Assembly (NCBI GenBank): GCA_913050545.1 | Contig: CAJWZY010000089.1 | Span: 1-8,053 of the forward strand | Origin: an uncultured bacterium | GTDB lineage: Bacteria > Planctomycetota > UBA8108 | DNA: 8,053 nt | Direction: 5' to 3' | Shown here: piece after piece, positions 7,069-8,053 of the stretch | Layout of the letters: every line of letters begins with the position of its first letter | Numbering within the stretch: position 1 is the stretch's first letter | Translations under genes and position numbers: made by a program | The notes under the pieces: generated by a model | Database searches by the model: none | What the model saw: the letters and a program-made list of their open reading frames with translations, nothing else | Told to the model about the DNA's origin: nothing

Positions 7069-7139
7069 GGGGACAGGAGGATTACAATTGACGGGTTGAT
7101 TACAGTAATATTGAGGCTTCCAATGCTCCTGTCGGGCCC
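7069..7139 (+). promoter_or_regulatory. Long inverted repeat in the pepA upstream region
   Basis: GACAGGAG (7072-7079) pairs perfectly with CTCCTGTC (7126-7133), and GGG (7069-7071) can add to CCC (7137-7139) across a 3-base bulge. Inside lie a perfect palindrome ATTACAGTAAT (7099-7109) and two GATTACA copies 18 bases apart (7080-7086, 7098-7104). TTGACG at 7088-7093 resembles a -35 box but has no -10 at the right spacing. The rest of 6994-7200 holds no recognisable gene. Function is unknown: a leader structure or an operator region for pepA. Confidence 0.3.
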
Positions 7140-7200
7140 GGTGAAGCGCTCGGCGGGCACCAGGTAAAGAACCCCAATCGAGATCTATCGGAGCCTTCAG

Positions 7201-8053
7201 ATGAAAGTAACCCTCAAACCTTCGGCCGGCCGCAGCGCCGCTCGCGTCGTCCCCGTTTTTTCAGAAGGAGGGGGGAAGGAGAACACCTCCGGTCTCGATC
7301 CGGCCCTGGCCGCAGTGGTCAAGACTGCCTGTTCCCCTGGAATCTTCGCCGGCAAGAAAGGTGAGGTTCTGCCCCAGGTGGCTCCGGGTTCTCCTGGTGA
7401 AAAGACCCTGTTTCTCGTCGGCCTCGGTCCGCGCAAGAAAGTCACTGGAGAGGTTCTGCGGATGGCCTTCGGCAATCTCGGCAGGCGTCTCGGTGGGCTG
7501 GGGGGAAAGAGCGTGGCTCTTTCGATTTGCCAGGGTGCGATTGTGCCCTGCATCAAGAAGCTCGGTGGTGCAGATGCTGTTCGTGCAATCGTTGAGGGAT
7601 GCCGTCTTGGAGCCTACGATTACCAGTCGCAGAAGGGGGGCAAAAAACCCCGCAAGCCGACTTCGACCCTGGTGCTCGAGAGTGGAGATTCTGAGGTAAA
7701 GGAGCTACGGGCAGGACGGAAACTTGCCGAGGCCTGCGTTGAGGGAGTGAACCTCGCCAGGGAGCTGGCCAATACCCCGGGCAACTATCTCTACCCGGCA
7801 AGCCTTGCTGCCAGGGCACGGGCCATGGCGCGCGCCAGTGGGCTGAAATGCAAGGTGCTCGGTGAGAGTGACCTGCGTCGCGAAAAAATGGGCGGAATTC
7901 TCGGGGTGGCCCAGGGAAGTGACCGGGCGCCAAGGCTCATCCAGCTGGAGTACTCTCCACGCGGCAAGGTCGAGAAGACCCTGGTGCTCTATGCAAGCCA
8001 TTATTACACCATTGAAACGAGTGACCCGGTCAGTGTGAGCATCCTGAATCAGG
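7201..8053 (+). CDS. pepA: Leucyl aminopeptidase, M17 family (3' partial, possibly interrupted)
   Basis: M17 aminopeptidases are cytoplasmic two-metal hexamers that remove N-terminal residues, chiefly leucine, from peptides; some also bind DNA. Visible are the N-terminal domain (about 1-165) with TLFLVGLGPRKKV (69-81) and the start of the catalytic domain: VEGVNLARELANTPGNYLYP (180-199), GGILGVAQGS and APRLIQLEYSPRG. The start at 7201 has GGAG seven bases upstream. After KTLVL (up to base 7989) the family continues with a glycine-lysine-glycine turn and TFDSGG, which supply a metal-binding Lys and Asp. Here the frame reads YASHYYTIETSDPVSVSILNQ instead, still open to the window end but without those residues. 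All later metal ligands would lie beyond the window. Either the gene is broken at about 7990 or the end of the sequence is not contiguous with it. Family assignment rests on residues 1-263. Confidence 0.88.
   Translation, partial: MKVTLKPSAGRSAARVVPVFSEGGGKENTSGLDPALAAVVKTACSPGIFAGKKGEVLPQVAPGSPGEKTLFLVGLGPRKKVTGEVLRMAFGNLGRRLGGLGGKSVALSICQGAIVPCIKKLGGADAVRAIVEGCRLGAYDYQSQKGGKKPRKPTSTLVLESGDSEVKELRAGRKLAEACVEGVNLARELANTPGNYLYPASLAARARAMARASGLKCKVLGESDLRREKMGGILGVAQGSDRAPRLIQLEYSPRGKVEKTLVLYASHYYTIETSDPVSVSILNQ
7990..8053. other. Terminal segment not resembling pepA
   Basis: These 64 bases are about 47% G+C (30 of 64), below the surrounding genes, and their translation loses M17 similarity exactly where the conserved metal-binding block should begin. 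They contain small palindromes (TGACCCGGTCA and CCTGAATCAGG, the latter at the very end). Possible readings are the edge of an inserted repetitive element such as an insertion sequence, or a chimeric join near a contig end. Only one edge is visible, so terminal repeats or a target duplication cannot be seen. Confidence 0.5.

Overview
The window reads as ordinary chromosomal DNA, about 60% G+C by eye, from a diderm bacterium. All five confident genes lie on the plus strand and no complete mobile element is visible. A lipobox-bearing protein and a soluble NtrC-type kinase/regulator pair argue for a Gram-negative cell plan. The kinase H-box (LVHEIKNPLS...LNAQLL), with no sensor domain, and the sigma-54 regulator coupled to it resemble pairs common in Planctomycetota and some former Deltaproteobacteria. 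That lineage guess is inference from style only; no marker gene settles it.

Layout. 1-1353: 3' part of an NFACT/RqcH-family gene (ribosome-associated quality control), cut by the window start. 1354-1522: spacer with a short tandem direct repeat. 1523-2212: lipoprotein of unknown function. 2213-2438: regulatory spacer with hairpins and an operator-like palindrome. 2439-4597: two-gene operon of a minimal cytoplasmic histidine kinase and an NtrC-family sigma-54 activator, overlapping by 4 bases. 4598-4913: long dnaK upstream region with a cluster of inverted half-sites, an AT-rich probable promoter and a foldable leader. 4914-6908: dnaK with an unusual repeated acidic/Ala-Pro tail. 6956-6993: strong intrinsic terminator. 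6994-7200: pepA upstream region with a long inverted repeat. 7201 to the end: 5' part of an M17 leucyl aminopeptidase gene, whose last 64 bases no longer look like pepA.

How the genes fit together. Three of the five genes serve protein quality control: RqcH tags stalled nascent chains, DnaK folds or holds clients, and PepA trims peptides. The most interesting signal is regulatory. A 14-base palindromic motif, CTGYCAATTTGRCA, occurs upstream of the kinase/regulator operon (2355-2368) and again, 12 of 14 bases identical, upstream of dnaK (4650-4663), where further half-sites surround it. No CIRCE element (the HrcA operator common at dnaK) was found. This suggests, as a hypothesis, that the two genes share a regulator, possibly the neighbouring response regulator itself.

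Other points worth checking are an NFACT protein that appears to lack its helix-hairpin-helix domain, a dnaK leader with mutually exclusive pairings and a 24-codon upstream ORF, and the abrupt loss of pepA similarity at about 7990, which could be an insertion, a repeat edge or an assembly junction.
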